From Patiria pectinifera (taxonomy: Eukaryota > Echinodermata > Asteroidea > Valvatida > Asterinidae), in NCBI GenBank assembly GCA_029964075.1, contig CM057135.1, positions 10,752,863-10,816,862 on the forward strand: a stretch of DNA of 64,000 nt, in the 5' to 3' direction. The stretch's first letter is position 1, and every line of letters begins with the position of its first letter. Below the pieces are notes generated by a model. The model was not told the origin of the DNA. It worked only from the letters and a program-made list of their open reading frames with translations, and made no database searches. Below, piece after piece: positions 31,287-42,994 of this stretch. The translations under genes and the position numbers were made by a program.

Positions 31287-34200
31287 TTGTCTGGCAAAAC
31301 AAACAGTCGTCTATTTTATATTACAGACAAAACTACTGGTACTAGATTTCTAGTTGACACTGGCGCTGAAGTAAGCGTGATACCACCTACCAGTAAAGAT
31401 AAATGCAACTGTAGTTCATATACGTTACAAGCGGTTAATAAAACCCCCATTACCACTCACGGAGAGAGATCTATGACTTTAAATATCGGATTAAGGCGTA
31501 ATTACAAATAGATTTTCATTATCGCAGCTGTGCCTGTACCGATTATCGGCGCTGATTTCCTGAAGCATTTTTCTCTAGTGGTAGATGTTAAAAATCGCAG
31601 GTTAATTGATTCACTAACCGAACTGACAGTTTCAGGTAACAAAGCCTCTGTAATTTCACCTAGCCCAATATTTGCCATGCCTAACAGTGACAATGCTTAT
31701 ACTTCCTTGCTTAGCCAATATCCAGAAATAACTAGGCCAAACTACCAGGAAAATTCCGTTAAGCACAATGTCACTCATCACATTAAAACTACTGGACAAC
31801 CAGTGTATGCACGTCCTAGACGACTTGCTGCAAACAAACTGCCAGCAGCCAAAGCCGAATTTGATCATATGTTGGAATTAGGGATTATTCGCCAATCAGA
31901 TAGTCAATGGTCCTCACCTTTACACATGGTGCCTAAAAAAATCCGGTGATTGGAGACCTTGTGGCGATTATCGTGCTCTAAATAATATCACAGAACCCGA
32001 TAGATACCCCATTCCGCATATCCACGATTTTACGTCAAGTATACATGGTAAAAAGATCTTTAGCAAAATCGATCTAGTTAAGGCTTACCATCAAATACCT
32101 ATTGCGACTGAAGACATTCCTAAAACCGCGATTACTACACCTTTCGGCCTCTTCGAATATATTCGCATGCCGTTCGGTTTAAGGAATGCAGCTCAAACAT
32201 TTCAGAGATTTATCGATCAAGTCTTGCATGGTCTCGATTTTGTTTACGCATATATCGATGATTTATTGATAGCGAGTGATGATGCCGAACAGCATGAATG
32301 TCATCTTAGGCTACTTTTCGATCACCTTCGTGAATTTGGTGTTGTAATCAACCCAAGCAAATGTGAGTTTGGAGTAACTAGCCTAGAATTTTTAGGTCAT
32401 AACATCGACTGTCACGGTATCAGACCTTTGGAAAGTAAAGGTTATCCAAGACTTCCCAGCACCAACCTGCGTAAACTGCGAGAATTTTTGGGATTGATAA
32501 ATTTCTATCGGCGTTTTTTTCCACACTGCGCCGACATTTTGCAACCTTTGACAGATCTTCTTTGTTGCAAGCAAAAGAACAATGCGATTGAGCTTTCAGA
32601 ACAAGAATTACTTGCCTTTCAAAGAGCTAAATCCACTCTAGCTGAAAACACCTTGCTAGTCCATCCAGTTAGCGATGCTCCACTTTGTTTAATGGTCGAT
32701 GCGTCAAATTTTGCGGTTGGTGGTGTACTTAATCAGTGCATAGATAATGAAATGAGACCAATCTCTTTTTTTTCTAAGCGTTTACAGCCAGCAGAGACCA
32801 GGTATAGTACATTTGGTCTTGAGTTGTTGGCCGTATACTTATCGATACGCCATTTCAGATACTTTCTAGAAGGTCGTGATTTTTATATCATAACTGATCA
32901 CAAACCTTTGATTTACGCATTCAACGCAAAGCCAGATCGCTACTCACCGAGAGAAATTACTCATTTAGACTACATATCTCAATTCAGTACCGACATACGC
33001 CACATTAAAGGCAAAGAAAACGTTGTAGCAGATGCTCTCTCAAGGTATGACGTGAACTCACTTAATCACACAAGCCTATCAAACACGATTGTGGATTTCG
33101 ACCAAATAGCACTTAAGCAGAAGACAGACCCAGAGCTAATTAAGCTACGTGAATCGTCTAGTCTTCATTTTGAAGAATTGCCTATTCTAACATCACATAA
33201 TACCATTATTTGTGATACATCAACTGGTCAACCACGCCCATATATTCCATCAGAGTTTAGGCATGATATATTTGATTCACTCCATGGTCTATCCCATCCA
33301 GGCATTAGAGCAACACAACGCTTAATAACTCAAAGATTTGTATGGCCTTCTGTCAATAAAGATGTTCGAAATTGGACCAAACATTGCATTCAGTGTCAAC
33401 GTGCCAAGGTACATCGTCACACAGTGACTCCGATAGGTACCTTTGCAACACCTGACGCTCGTTTCAGCCATGTACATATTGATATCGTCGGTCCCTTGCC
33501 TCCATCTAATGGTTTTTCATACTTACTTACATGTATAGACCGATTCACCAGGTGGCCCGTAGCAATACCAATTTCTAACATTACTGCAGAAACAGTTGCA
33601 AAAGCTTTTGTCAGCAACTGGATAGCCACATTTGGCGTCCCTACTACAATTACTACTGATAGAGGTAGCCAGTTTGAATCAAATCTTTTCAAGCATCTAT
33701 CACAACTACTTGGTACAAAACGTATTCGCACCACTGCTTACCATCCAGCTGCAAATGGATTAGTTGAACGATTTCATCGTTCCCTCAAATCACCTTTAAA
33801 GCACAAAGCGAACCAAACAGATGGACCGAGTCATTGCCACTCATATTACTTAGTCTTCGTTCATCTCTGAAAGCCGATCTGGGATGTGGGATCTAGTGCT
33901 GCAGAGTTAGTTTTTGGTTCCACTCTTCGATTACCAGGAGAGTTAGTAGTACCTGTCACAAATTTAGATAGCCTAGACCAACCAGTTATGTTGACCGATT
34001 ACGTCATCAAATGTCTGAACTTAAACCGAAATCAACTAGACCTAACCAACACCCTAGTCAAGTATCTAAAGATTTGTTTACCTGAACACATGTCTTTGTG
34101 CGTGTAGACGCTGTCAAAAAGCCACTGCAACCTCCTTATAATGGTCCATATCGCGTCATTGACAGAAGAAATAAATATTTCATTCTTGACATCAATGGTA

Positions 34201-34380
34201 ACATGATTCAATTAGTATTGATAGGTTAAAGGTTGCCCATACTGATTTCAAAACACCAACTCCAGATCAACAAAGTGATCAGAAACAATTTGCTCCATCC
34301 AGCATCACTCCTGACAAATCAGAAAGATTCACTCGCTCTGGACGGCGTGTACGGTGGCCAAGCAGATATTTGCAGACAGT
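31287..34380 (+). CDS. gypsy-2 pol: protease, RT, RNase H, integrase
   Basis: The protease has [16 protein letters not shown] has [17 protein letters not shown] and [11 protein letters not shown]. RNase H has [14 protein letters not shown]. Integrase has [15 protein letters not shown] with CIQCQRAK, and the core [20 protein letters not shown] and [10 protein letters not shown]. The C-terminal end near 34320-34395 carries [14 protein letters not shown], the usual end of such polyproteins. The region is broken, with several breaks. Confidence 0.85.
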
Positions 34381-34488
34381 CTTTGTAAATAAATAAATTT
34401 TCTTTTTGTAAATACTTTGGTAATTTAATATTTTTTTTTTTTAATATCGATCACATTTTTGCGTAACTGTGATCTAGAAGGGGGCTAC

Positions 34489-34893
34489 TGTAGTGAAATT
34501 CCTACAGCAGCTGTATATATTATGTGCAGTCCTGGCCAAAGAAATAAAAAGTCAGTTAAGCCCTTTTTTGTTCTGAGTTCTGCCCTAGTGGCCAAGGCAT
34601 TTTTGTGTTCTATTGCCCATTGTGTTCAGTTCTTTTGACTGGGCAGGGCAGGGCATTCCATTCTACGCGTCGGTATATAAACCAGGAGCACATGCTTCCA
34701 CCACCCCACTCCTTCGCTGTGTAGAGACTTAGCAGTGTTATAGTCGTCTACTCTACAGTTCCAGTCGCCATTTTTATGCCATATGTGTCCGGATACGGGA
34801 ATAGGAACCATTAGGTAGTGTTTGCTCCTTACAGTGACTGTTCCCGTGGAAGGACACACTAGTTTTTGTATATACGCCTGTAAATAATTATCA
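34489..34893 (+). repeat. gypsy-2 LTR (single visible copy)
   Basis: From TGTAGTGAAATTCCTACAGC, right after a purine-rich AGAAGGGGGC tract, to AATTATCA. TG...CA ends and the polypurine tract just before mark it as the 3' LTR. The end at about 34893 is inferred from what follows, because no second LTR exists in the window for comparison. Confidence 0.65.
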
Positions 34894-34936
34894 TCGACCA
34901 AACCAAGAGAAGTTTGACGAACAACCAGGAGTCCAG

Positions 34937-35042
34937 AAGAAGTTCGGGACCTACTAATTAGCCCTCCTAAAGGTGACCAATATGACAAGTTAAAATCGTA
35001 ACTCGTTAAACGAACATCAGAATCCGAGCAAAAAAGATTGCA
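34937..35042 (+). repeat. Duplicate of a gypsy-2 gag segment after the LTR
   Basis: About 105 bp nearly identical to 30568-30672 in gag (GAAGTTCGGGACCTACTAAT and on), placed about 45 bp after the LTR. It suggests that another copy, in tandem and sharing the LTR, once followed and was deleted, leaving LTR, leader and a gag piece. Confidence 0.85.
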
Positions 35043-36089
35043 CTTTGGGAATATAAAATAGACGACTGTGATTGGTTGAACCCTCTCACGTGAGCGGTCC
35101 CTTTCCTAATTATATATGCATGAGCATGCGCAATACCACCAATGAGTCTGCATTTCATAAAACCTAAATTCATGCTACACCTGACAAACACAACAGCTAG
35201 CCGTGACCGGGTCTGTATAAAGGTCTGACTGGGCCCGGGCCAATTACGCACAATGACCCATTTGCTATATTTGGGCACAATGGCAAATCATTGTACATAC
35301 TAAGCGCCGCAAGGTGTTCCTCAAATGGTCGTACGATTAACTTGGGTGATTGGGGCACAGCTGTTTTTGAACCCCGGTTTTCGGTCCTAAACTACGGGTC
35401 CAGCCTATTGCCAATCTGCCGGTTTTTTCGCATGCACGTTGCATGTACTTTATTCTTGTACGTGTACCGTCGACGTTCGCTTAATACGCTTGCCTGTGTG
35501 GCACTTTTTTGCCCAAATTGTAAACGTTGTTCATGCAAAGAACCCAAAAATACATGTATCATGTCGTCTTTTTCAACTGTTGTGAAGTTTGGGTTCAAGG
35601 ATCACAGGGAATTTGTCCAAAACGGCGTGAAACGCCACAGTGCAGCGTGTATCATGTCTTGTGCTGCATATGAGAACAACAACTCCGAACTTCATCACGC
35701 ATATGCGGAAGAAACACCCTGTGAAGAAATATTTTCGCAGCCATTTGAATGCTTGTTGTTCTATTATTTGTTTTAGTCTGAGGAATCCAAGGACCCGAAA
35801 ATACAAAATAATAATAATAATAATCAAAATCAAAATCAAACGCACAACACTGTGGGCTAGAAATTAAATGACAGTTGACCTAAACTTTCACGTCTGTATC
35901 CTGGCTGTGTAGTATTTCCTTGGAAAATATATTTACATTGATTTGAGACTGCTGTTGCCGATTTAAAAAAACAAATTCATTTCAAATCATTGAAAAAGCT
36001 TAAAAAGACGACCCCTAAGTTGCATCACAAGTGATTAACAGAACACATAATTTGAGGCTTCGAGCACAATGTACTCGGCGCCATATTCG
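35043..36089. other. Stretch without recognisable gene
   Basis: It holds a 161-residue plus-strand ORF (35291-35776) with scattered cysteines and no recognised domain, and a short (AAT)n run followed by (CAAAAT)n at 35806-35836. Nothing else is seen. The ORF is probably fortuitous. Confidence 0.5.
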
Positions 36090-36235
36090 GAAATACAGGT
36101 ACTCGTACTCAAACGTTCAAGTACTCCTTCTCGGAGACCTGTTCTTGTATTCGGAAGCACAAGTACTCGTACTCGGCAACCTAGGTACTCGGCAATACTC
36201 GGTACTCGGCAAAAAGTACTCGACTAAAACACTGG
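36090..36235. repeat. Degenerate GTACTCG simple repeat
   Basis: About ten scattered copies of the heptamer-like GTACTCG (AAGTACTCGTACTCGGCAAC, GGTACTCGGCAAAAAGTACT). It interrupts the left end of gypsy-3 ORF3. Similar GAGTACAAGTACTGTACAAG sequence appears at 38319-38338 near the start of LINE-B. Confidence 0.7.
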
Positions 36236-36239
36236 GCAT

Positions 36240-36383
36240 TGTGCAACATTCACAAACATCCCACAGACTCTGGTTCTGCTCAAACTCCTGTGGGCACTCT
36301 CTGCATTTGTAGACTCTCTGCTTCTTGACTTTCTTCTCCAGTTTCTCTGGTTGAGCGGACATCTTCGCTCTGTAAAAGAACAA
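36240..36383 (-). CDS. gypsy-3 ORF3 start: zinc-finger remnant
   Basis: From the ATG at 36362 it reads MSAQPEKLEKKVKKQRVYKC, then RECPQEFEQNQSL, the first half of a C2H2-type finger. Just before the ATG a pyrimidine tract ends in TTTTACAG (36370-36380, minus), a good splice acceptor. Position and layout match ORF3 of gypsy-1. The rest is lost in the GTACTCG repeat. Confidence 0.5.
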
Positions 36384-36659
36384 AAAGAAATTGCAAGAAT
36401 ATTAATTTGGGGGGTCTGCCCTCGGGGATAACTCTGGTGGTTCTGACTTGACCACATCGTGATTTCCAATTTCATCACGAAACTCTGGTGGCCCAGGCAA
36501 CTCTTCATCATATTTTTTTCTCTCCTCATGATTTTCATTGTCATCTCTCATTTTCTCTCTCATCATGATGTTCTCTGTCAAGGGCAGACTGTTTGCCCAA
36601 CAACTGTTCTCTTGTCTCAGTCAGAGGATTTCTCCAAACCCTCTCCAACTCTGTATTCT

Positions 36660-38218
36660 TTACTCGATGATCTTGCTCTGCATAGTCTCTGGTTCGAGGA
36701 TTTCTCTTAATCCTCTCCATCTCCTCTGTATCCAATCGACCATTTGAAACTGTCGGCATGAACCACTTTCATTGGCCCTCTCCGCTTCAACTGGATCCGA
36801 CAATCTCTGGACAACTAGCCACGGTCCCTTCCATCTGAACTGTAACTTTGGGGATAAACCTCGCTTTTTGGCCGGATTATGCAAACAAGCGAACACGCCT
36901 TCCTTCAGACCATTGACAGTCACTCTTCTGTCAAAGTTTCTCTTCTGTCTTCGGGTGCTCTTTCCGAGACATTGTCTAGCCCTCTCATGGGCCCTCTGCA
37001 TATTATTTTGCAGTCTCTCTGCGAAATCTGTCCCTATGTCCAAATCTGTCTCTGGACAACCTGTGGTTGGGTTTACTGGAATTTTGACCTCTCTACCCAA
37101 CATCATCATGTTTGGGGATTCCCCTGTGGAATCCTGTGGTGTGCATCGATATGCAAAGGTGGCATATGGGAGTGTTTTGTCCCAGTCTCTTTGTCCCCTC
37201 TTAGGATCGATTAGCACTGTCACTATGTTCACCAAAGTTTGATTGAACCTCTTGACCATACTATCAGACTTGGGATTATAGGCCGTGGTCCTGGTTTAGG
37301 CTATGCCGAGAATCCGACACATATCTTGGAGCACCCCTGCCTCAAAAAATAGTACCTTGGTCAGATTGGAGTTCTAGGGGTACTCCGAACCGACACACAA
37401 ACTCTTGTACCAACTTGCTTGCTACATTTTTGGCGGTGGCGTCTGGAAGGGGGAATGCCTCCATCCATTTTTTACAATAGTCGCCAACTACCAAAACCCA
37501 CTGATGTCCACTCTCTGTCTTGGGAAGTGGCCCGAGCAAATCTATAGCTACACGTACAATTGGTACTGCTGTAGAGGAGCGATCCCTTTCTTCGCAGGTG
37601 ATTTCCTTCTGGCATAAGTGTCGCAACTCTTTATGAAGGAGCGCTCGTCAGCGGATGAGCCCGGCTAGAAATATCTGTACTTCATTTTGGCCAGGGTCTT
37701 TTTCTTGCCCAAATGACCACTTAGCTGTCCATCATGCATTTCTCTCAGGATCTCATTCCTCAAACTCTGGGGTAGTACCAGCAGCCATTGACAGACTTGG
37801 TATCGTCGGACTTCAACCTCTTATACACTAGACCATTTCTTAAGTGTAACTGGTCCCAATAAGACCAGTACGTCTTATTCGCCGCCGGTGAATAGGACAC
37901 TGCCCTCCACTCTGGGCGATCTCTGCGTTCCTCTTTGGCTCTTAGAACCCAACTGACGCTCTTGTCATCGAACTGGGCTCTTCTCAAAACCTCAAAGGGA
38001 TACTAGGCTGGGCCTCTATGCCCCTGGCCTCACCTCTTCTGATCCCTGCTCTGAAGTCTCTACTTTCTGCGTAGAATATGACTCTACCGGCCCTTCACTG
38101 CCGAATGTTTCAATGGTAGCGCTTCCGGTTGCACCTACATGCTCATATCCTGGCAAAATTGTCTCAGTTTTTTGCCTTTTGATCACTGACATCAACTTCA
38201 AAAACCACACAGTCGGAT
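36660..38218 (-). CDS. gypsy-3 integrase region and linker
   Basis: The integrase core is visible (VAIDLLGPLPKTESGHQWVL, VVGDYCKKWMEAFPLPDA, LQSDQGT), then the C-terminal part (MVKRFNQTLVNIV) and a GPWLVVQRLSD motif. Near 38218-38030 the linker from RNase H is visible (KLMSVIKRQKTETILPGYEH). It is broken, with several breaks. LINE-B is inserted between this linker and RNase H. Confidence 0.8.
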
Positions 38219-38406
38219 CACACTGGCGTAAGGATCCTCCTAGCTCCTGGATCGGAAATCCAAATTACCTGATCGCCAAAAACTTGGAATTTTGAACAGA
38301 TTCTGCTCATCACTCCGAGTACAAGTACTGTACAAGGACTACGTACGCCTATAACATTCAGCAGTGTGTTTTGGCTCGTCATTGTGCTTCAGAAATTAAT
38401 TGACGC

Positions 38407-39866
38407 ATGGCTGGATCGGCACTGTTAGCCATTGTGCTTATCCTATTGTCAGCAGTAGTCATGGTTGCCACTACAACAAACTCCTACAGCCATGATGAGT
38501 TGCTGTCGCTCAAACCGACAGGTAAAACCACAGTGCCCCTTCACGTTCACACCAGACTGAAAGAGCTTGGAATTGGTGTGCCAAGACCAACAAAAGGGGC
38601 CGCAGATCATGGGCTAAACAACAGAAACCCATCCGCGTACTGAGCCACCAAGACATACCCTACGAGTTTCACCCGGATTTTCAAGCGGGACAAAAAGGTG
38701 CAAATCTCACCAACCTCACCCACATTTCACCATTCTTACCACCCACAAAACAACTTGTTCCCACTACATTCGGTCTGTGGAATGCTCGATCGATGAAACC
38801 CAAGATCCCCATCTTATGTGATTTTATTATATCAAACCACATAGGTATTATCGCCATAACTGAAACCTGGCTGACTGGTGATCATCGGGGTCATCGTGCT
38901 ATCGCAGATCTTATGGCAACACTTCCTGACTACCAAATTCACCACATACCTCGGAAAAACAGAAATGGTGGTGGCGTCTGTGTGTATCTTCGAAGCAGCT
39001 TCAATGCCCATATGAACGAAGGTAGAACATTGGATTCATTTGAACATATTGATAAATCAATTAACGCTCGATCCCAGACCCCCCTTCGGCTCATCGTAAT
39101 CTACAGACCTGAGAGACTAATCGATGGACGTATGACTTCCCCTTCATTTTTTCGTGAATTCTCCACACTCCTGGAATCTGTTGTGTCTGAGCCAGGACAC
39201 ATCGTGATTGCTGGTGACTTTAACTTCCACGTCGATGATCCATCTAATCGTGAAGCGGCAATCTTCTGTGATCTCATTGACTCTGCTAATCTCAAGCAGT
39301 ATGTGACCGGCCCCACTCACTGCGAGGGCCACACACTGGACCTCATCTTGTCACGTTCAGCAGATGACACAGTTTCACGTGTTGTCACCACTAATTACCT
39401 GCCCTCCGATCATGCCGCTGTCAAATGTTTACTGAACGTCAGTCGGCCCGATCCGGTCAAAAGAGACATCAAACTTCGAAAAATTCGTAAGATTGACATA
39501 GATGCCTTCCGCAAGGATATCCTGGCATCACCACTGTATACTGCCCCAGCCTCTGATTTGAACCAGTTGGTTCATCAGTACGAGAGTACATTGACAGATC
39601 TCCTAAATCAACACGCCCCCCTTATCTCTCGTAACATATCATGTCGCCCACACGCCCCGTGGTACAATGAACACATCCACAAAGAAAAACAAGAACTCCG
39701 TAAACGTAAACGCAAGTGGAAATCCTCGAAATTGGCAGTTCACAAACTTCTAAATGAACAGATCTACCGGTACAATCGTATGATAACTCAAGCCAAAACC
39801 GAATATCACAGGACACAACTTGCCGACTGCGATTCTCAACAACTGTTTCGCAAAGTCGACCAATGA
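38407..39866 (+). pseudogene. LINE-B N-terminus and AP endonuclease
   Basis: The first ORF (38407-38643) has HDELLSLKPTGKTTV and LKELGIGVPRPTK, a known start type of L2/CR1-like ORF2. A frameshift near 38620 leads into the frame of the second ORF, with FGLWNARSMKPKI, IIAITETWLTGDHRGH, GGGVCVYLR, VIAGDFNFHVDD and PSDHAAVK: the endonuclease blocks in order. A connector to RT follows, and the frame is lost again near 39865 (FRKVDQ). The endonuclease part itself is open. Confidence 0.82.
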
Positions 39867-42133
39867 TGCACCCCGAAATCTTCAAGAACCCTTCCGCCAG
39901 AGAATGAACCAGAGTCACTAGTGGATCGTTTCTCACAATTCTATTCCAATAAGACCCAGACCATCATAGTCGAACTTGATAACGCTTCAATAGTTGAGAC
40001 GATAGTACCAGTAGCGGACTCGTGCGAGACATCTTTCACTGGATTTGACATCCTTTCTGATAGTTCTGTCAGAAAGTTGATCACCGGGTCACCTTCAACA
40101 ACATGCAGACTTGATCCAATTCCCACATCGTTACTGAAGAAGTGTCTAAATGAACTCGCTCCCATCATGACAACAATCATCAATCTCTCCCTTGAGAACG
40201 GCCATTTTCCTGATGCTTTCAAATCTGCCCACGTCACCCCCCTGCTCAAGAAACCCAACATGGATCCGGAACCACTAAAAAAACAACAGACCTATTGCCA
40301 ATTTGAAATTTCTCGCTAAGATAACTGAACCCGCAGCTTCGTCTCAGGTCCAAGATTATCTTCTCAAGAACAGTCTTCATAGCAACATGCAGTCTGCATA
40401 CAAGCGTCGTCATGGTGTGGAGACGGCTCTTCTCCGAGTGAACAACGACTTGTTACTAGCTGCTGACAAGGGCCAGGAGGCGGTTCTTGTTCTACTGGAC
40501 TACTCCGCAGCCCTTGACACCATCAACCACGAGATCATGCTTCATCGTCTTTGTCACAGGTATGGCATATCCGGCCATGCTATCAACTGGTTCGAATCTT
40601 ACTTCAAACACCGTACTCAGCACATTTCGATTAATGATGACCTATCTGACGCTTATGTCCCTGAAGTCGGTGTCCCTCAAGGATCTGTGCTGGGACCATT
40701 GTGTTTCATAATGTACACATCCACCCTTGAGGACATAATTGAGGCCCACGGTGTCGGAAGAATGATTTATGCTGACGACACTCAAGTTTACATCATTTTG
40801 AAAGAGCGGGATCGACCTACAGCCATTCCCCAGTTAGAACTCTGCCTTAACGACATCAAATCATGGTCCACAGCAAATAAACTGAAATTAAATGCAGACA
40901 AAACGGAGGTCCTTCATATAACATCCTGCCATAGAAGCCATACTCAACTCCCCCCTGTTCATACCGGCAACTTTTCCATCCAGCCCGTTTCTAAGGTACG
41001 AAACCTGGGTGTTACAATGCAACCTAATCTACAAATGGACACGCACATCAATAGCATCTGTCGGTCTGCATCATTTGCCCTTCATAAAATCGGACAGATC
41101 CGCAAATTCCTCGACCCGCACACCACAGAAAAGCTTGCTCATGCGTTTATTACTTGTCGCCTAGATTTTTGCAACAGTTTACTTCAAGGGCTACCAGACT
41201 CACAAATCGCCAAACTCCAACGCATCCAAAACTCAGCTGCAAGACTAGTCACCCTCTCGAAGCTTCATCAACCCAACCTCGTCCCCAGGGTGTCGAGCAG
41301 GACGCGCCCACCACTACCGGCTCTCTCACCCTGGCATTGGATCATTTGCATGTGCAAGATTTTTGCAGACGTATGCAAATGAGGAACAGTCTGGTGCCTG
41401 GATATGCGTTACACATTAGCGTTTGTTTTTGTATGCGGTGTCTGGGGTAAAAACAGAGTCAATTCGTAGCAGCGCGAGCACGGCGTGAGTTACGAAAACA
41501 CGATTTTTGAAATCAAACTGTTACGATCTTATCAAGACAACATGCAGTATCATATTTCATATTAATATGAGCAAATTGGAAAGGAAATTAGTATTTTCGA
41601 GAAGGCGTGGACGAATGATCGCGAAAACACGTACTGCACGTTGTAAATATATAGCACCAAGTACACGATAAAAATTCATTACTAGCCAATTGCGGTATCC
41701 AATCAGGATACAGGAAGAAAGGTTCCTATCCAGGGTTTACTATTGTAAACGCGGTTGGAAATAAAGTAAGCACTGGGGACGAGGTTGCCATCAACCCATA
41801 TCACCTATTCTGCGTAATCTGCACTGGCTCCCAGTCAAGATGAGGATAATCTACAAAACCCTTCTCCTAACATACCAATGTCTCCATACTCTCGCCCCTT
41901 CTTACCTCCAGCAATTAATCCATAAATATGAACCTCGTAGAAATCTTCGATCAAGCTCACAATCCCTGCTCGCCTGCTCCTCAACATCGACAAGGTCATA
42001 CGGTCAGCGAGCGTTTTCATCTGCAGCCCCAACCCTCTGGAACAAACTACCCAATCACATCAAGGAAGCCCCAACCCTGGACATTTTCAAAGCTAATCTT
42101 AAAACCCATCTGTTCACTGCAAATGATATATAA
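39867..42133 (+). pseudogene. LINE-B reverse transcriptase and C-terminal domain
   Basis: RT motifs: STTCRLDPIPTSLLKKCL, LDYSAALDTINHEIMLHRL (motif A), GVPQGSVLGPL (motif B) and MIYADDTQVY (motif C, intact YADD). One frameshift lies in the A run near 40280, between FDLDP-type entry and motif A. After SAARLVTLSKLHQP a 513-bp MITE is inserted. Behind it the same frame goes on (SPILRNLHWLPVKMRIIYKT) to a TAA at 42131. The RT was therefore readable across that site when the MITE came in. Confidence 0.82.
41276..41788. mobile_element. MITE with ACCTCGTCCCCAG ends and 10-bp target duplication
   Basis: A 513-bp element starting ACCTCGTCCCCAGGG and ending with the inverted copy (CACTGGGGACGAGGTTGC). 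CATCAACCCA occurs on both sides (41266-41275 and 41789-41798). A 9-10 bp duplication suggests a Mutator-like element, though other classes are possible. Removing it with one duplication leaves the LINE-B reading frame continuous. No ORF. Confidence 0.8.
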
Positions 42134-42227
42134 TGTTAGTGTTTTCCTCTGTTAACTATTCAGCGCATTGGGACCCCGTGTAAAATGCGCTTTATAAGAA
42201 TGGTTTATTATTATTATTATTCACGGC

Positions 42228-42990
42228 CACACTGTATGCGTTGTCGGCTGGACAACGCATCAGCGTTCCCGTGCTTCTTCCCTGCTCTGTGCTGAATGAC
42301 AAGGTCATACTCTGAAATAACTTCTAGCCATCTCGCCAATTGGCCCTCTGGATTCTTAAAGTTAAGGATCTATCTCAAGGCATCATGGTCAGTTCTGACT
42401 ACAACTCTTCGACCATACAGGTACTGTTTGAAACTCTACAAGTATACCACGACGGCCAGTAACTCTCTGCAGTTGAAGCAGTAGTTTCTCTCTGGTCTGC
42501 TAAGCTTCCGACTAGCGTAAGCCACCACTTTCTCTTCACTATTGTGGGTTTGAGACAAAACCGCCCCGATGCCATCACCACTGGCATCGGTGTCTAAGAT
42601 GAAAGTCTCCCTCTGACGGCGGATAAACCAAGATTGGAACTTAATCTTAAGCTCGTCAAATGCTCTCTGGCATAACTAGCTGCACTCAAACTCTCTTGAC
42701 GTCTCTGTCAGGGCGTGCAGAGGACTAGATATCTCTGCAAACCCTGTGATGATCTTTCTATAGTAGGATGCAAGGCCTACAAAGCTCCTTAGATCCCGGA
42801 CACACTTTGGCACTGGCCAATCTCTGATGGCCTCGACTTTCTTTTAGTCTGTGGCCACACATCTTCTGGAGAAACTACATGTAAATGGCCTAAATAGGCG
42901 ACCGAAATCTCAAAAAAGGTAAGACTTGCTAGGCTTTAACTTTAGCCCAGCGTATCTAAGCCTACTCAGCACTATTCCGAGTCGCTTTCC
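42228..42990 (-). CDS. gypsy-3 RNase H region
   Basis: Minus-strand remnant with FILDTDASGDGIGAVLSQTH and ARWLEVISEYDLVIQHRAGK, followed by NADALSSRQR, the end of an RNase H domain close to that of gypsy-1. It is broken, with several breaks. LINE-B lies to its left and the long-TIR DNA element to its right. Confidence 0.75.
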
Positions 42991-42994
42991 AAAG

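Larger units (their letters stand above)
29590..34893 (+). mobile_element. gypsy-2: broken Ty3/gypsy element with SGNH-like ORF
   Basis: A plus-strand element: SGNH-like ORF (29613-30146), gag (about 30385-31260), pol (31287-34380) and an LTR (34489-34893, TGTAGTGAAATTCC...AATTATCA). No left LTR is visible, so it is truncated on the left where it meets the Polinton remnant. It is broken, with several breaks, but long stretches of pol are still open, so it is not very old. It is a different lineage from gypsy-1 and gypsy-3. Confidence 0.85.
38226..42227 (+). mobile_element. LINE-B: L2/CR1-like non-LTR retrotransposon, near full length
   Basis: A plus-strand LINE of about 3.5 kb without its MITE. 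Parts: N-terminal ORF (38407), endonuclease (about 38770-39450), RT (about 40060-40960) and C-terminal domain (to 42135). The 3' end has GCGCTTTATAAGAATGG followed by seven or so ATT repeats (42204-42221), a typical L2/CR1-like tail. CACACTG occurs at both edges (38219-38225 and 42228-42234) and may be the target duplication. It carries about three frameshifts, so it is a recent but dead copy. It is inserted in gypsy-3 between RNase H and integrase. Confidence 0.82.

Noticed and set aside
35291-35776. 161-residue plus-strand ORF
   Set aside because: No domain, irregular composition and overlapped by ORFs of similar length on the other strand; treated as fortuitous.
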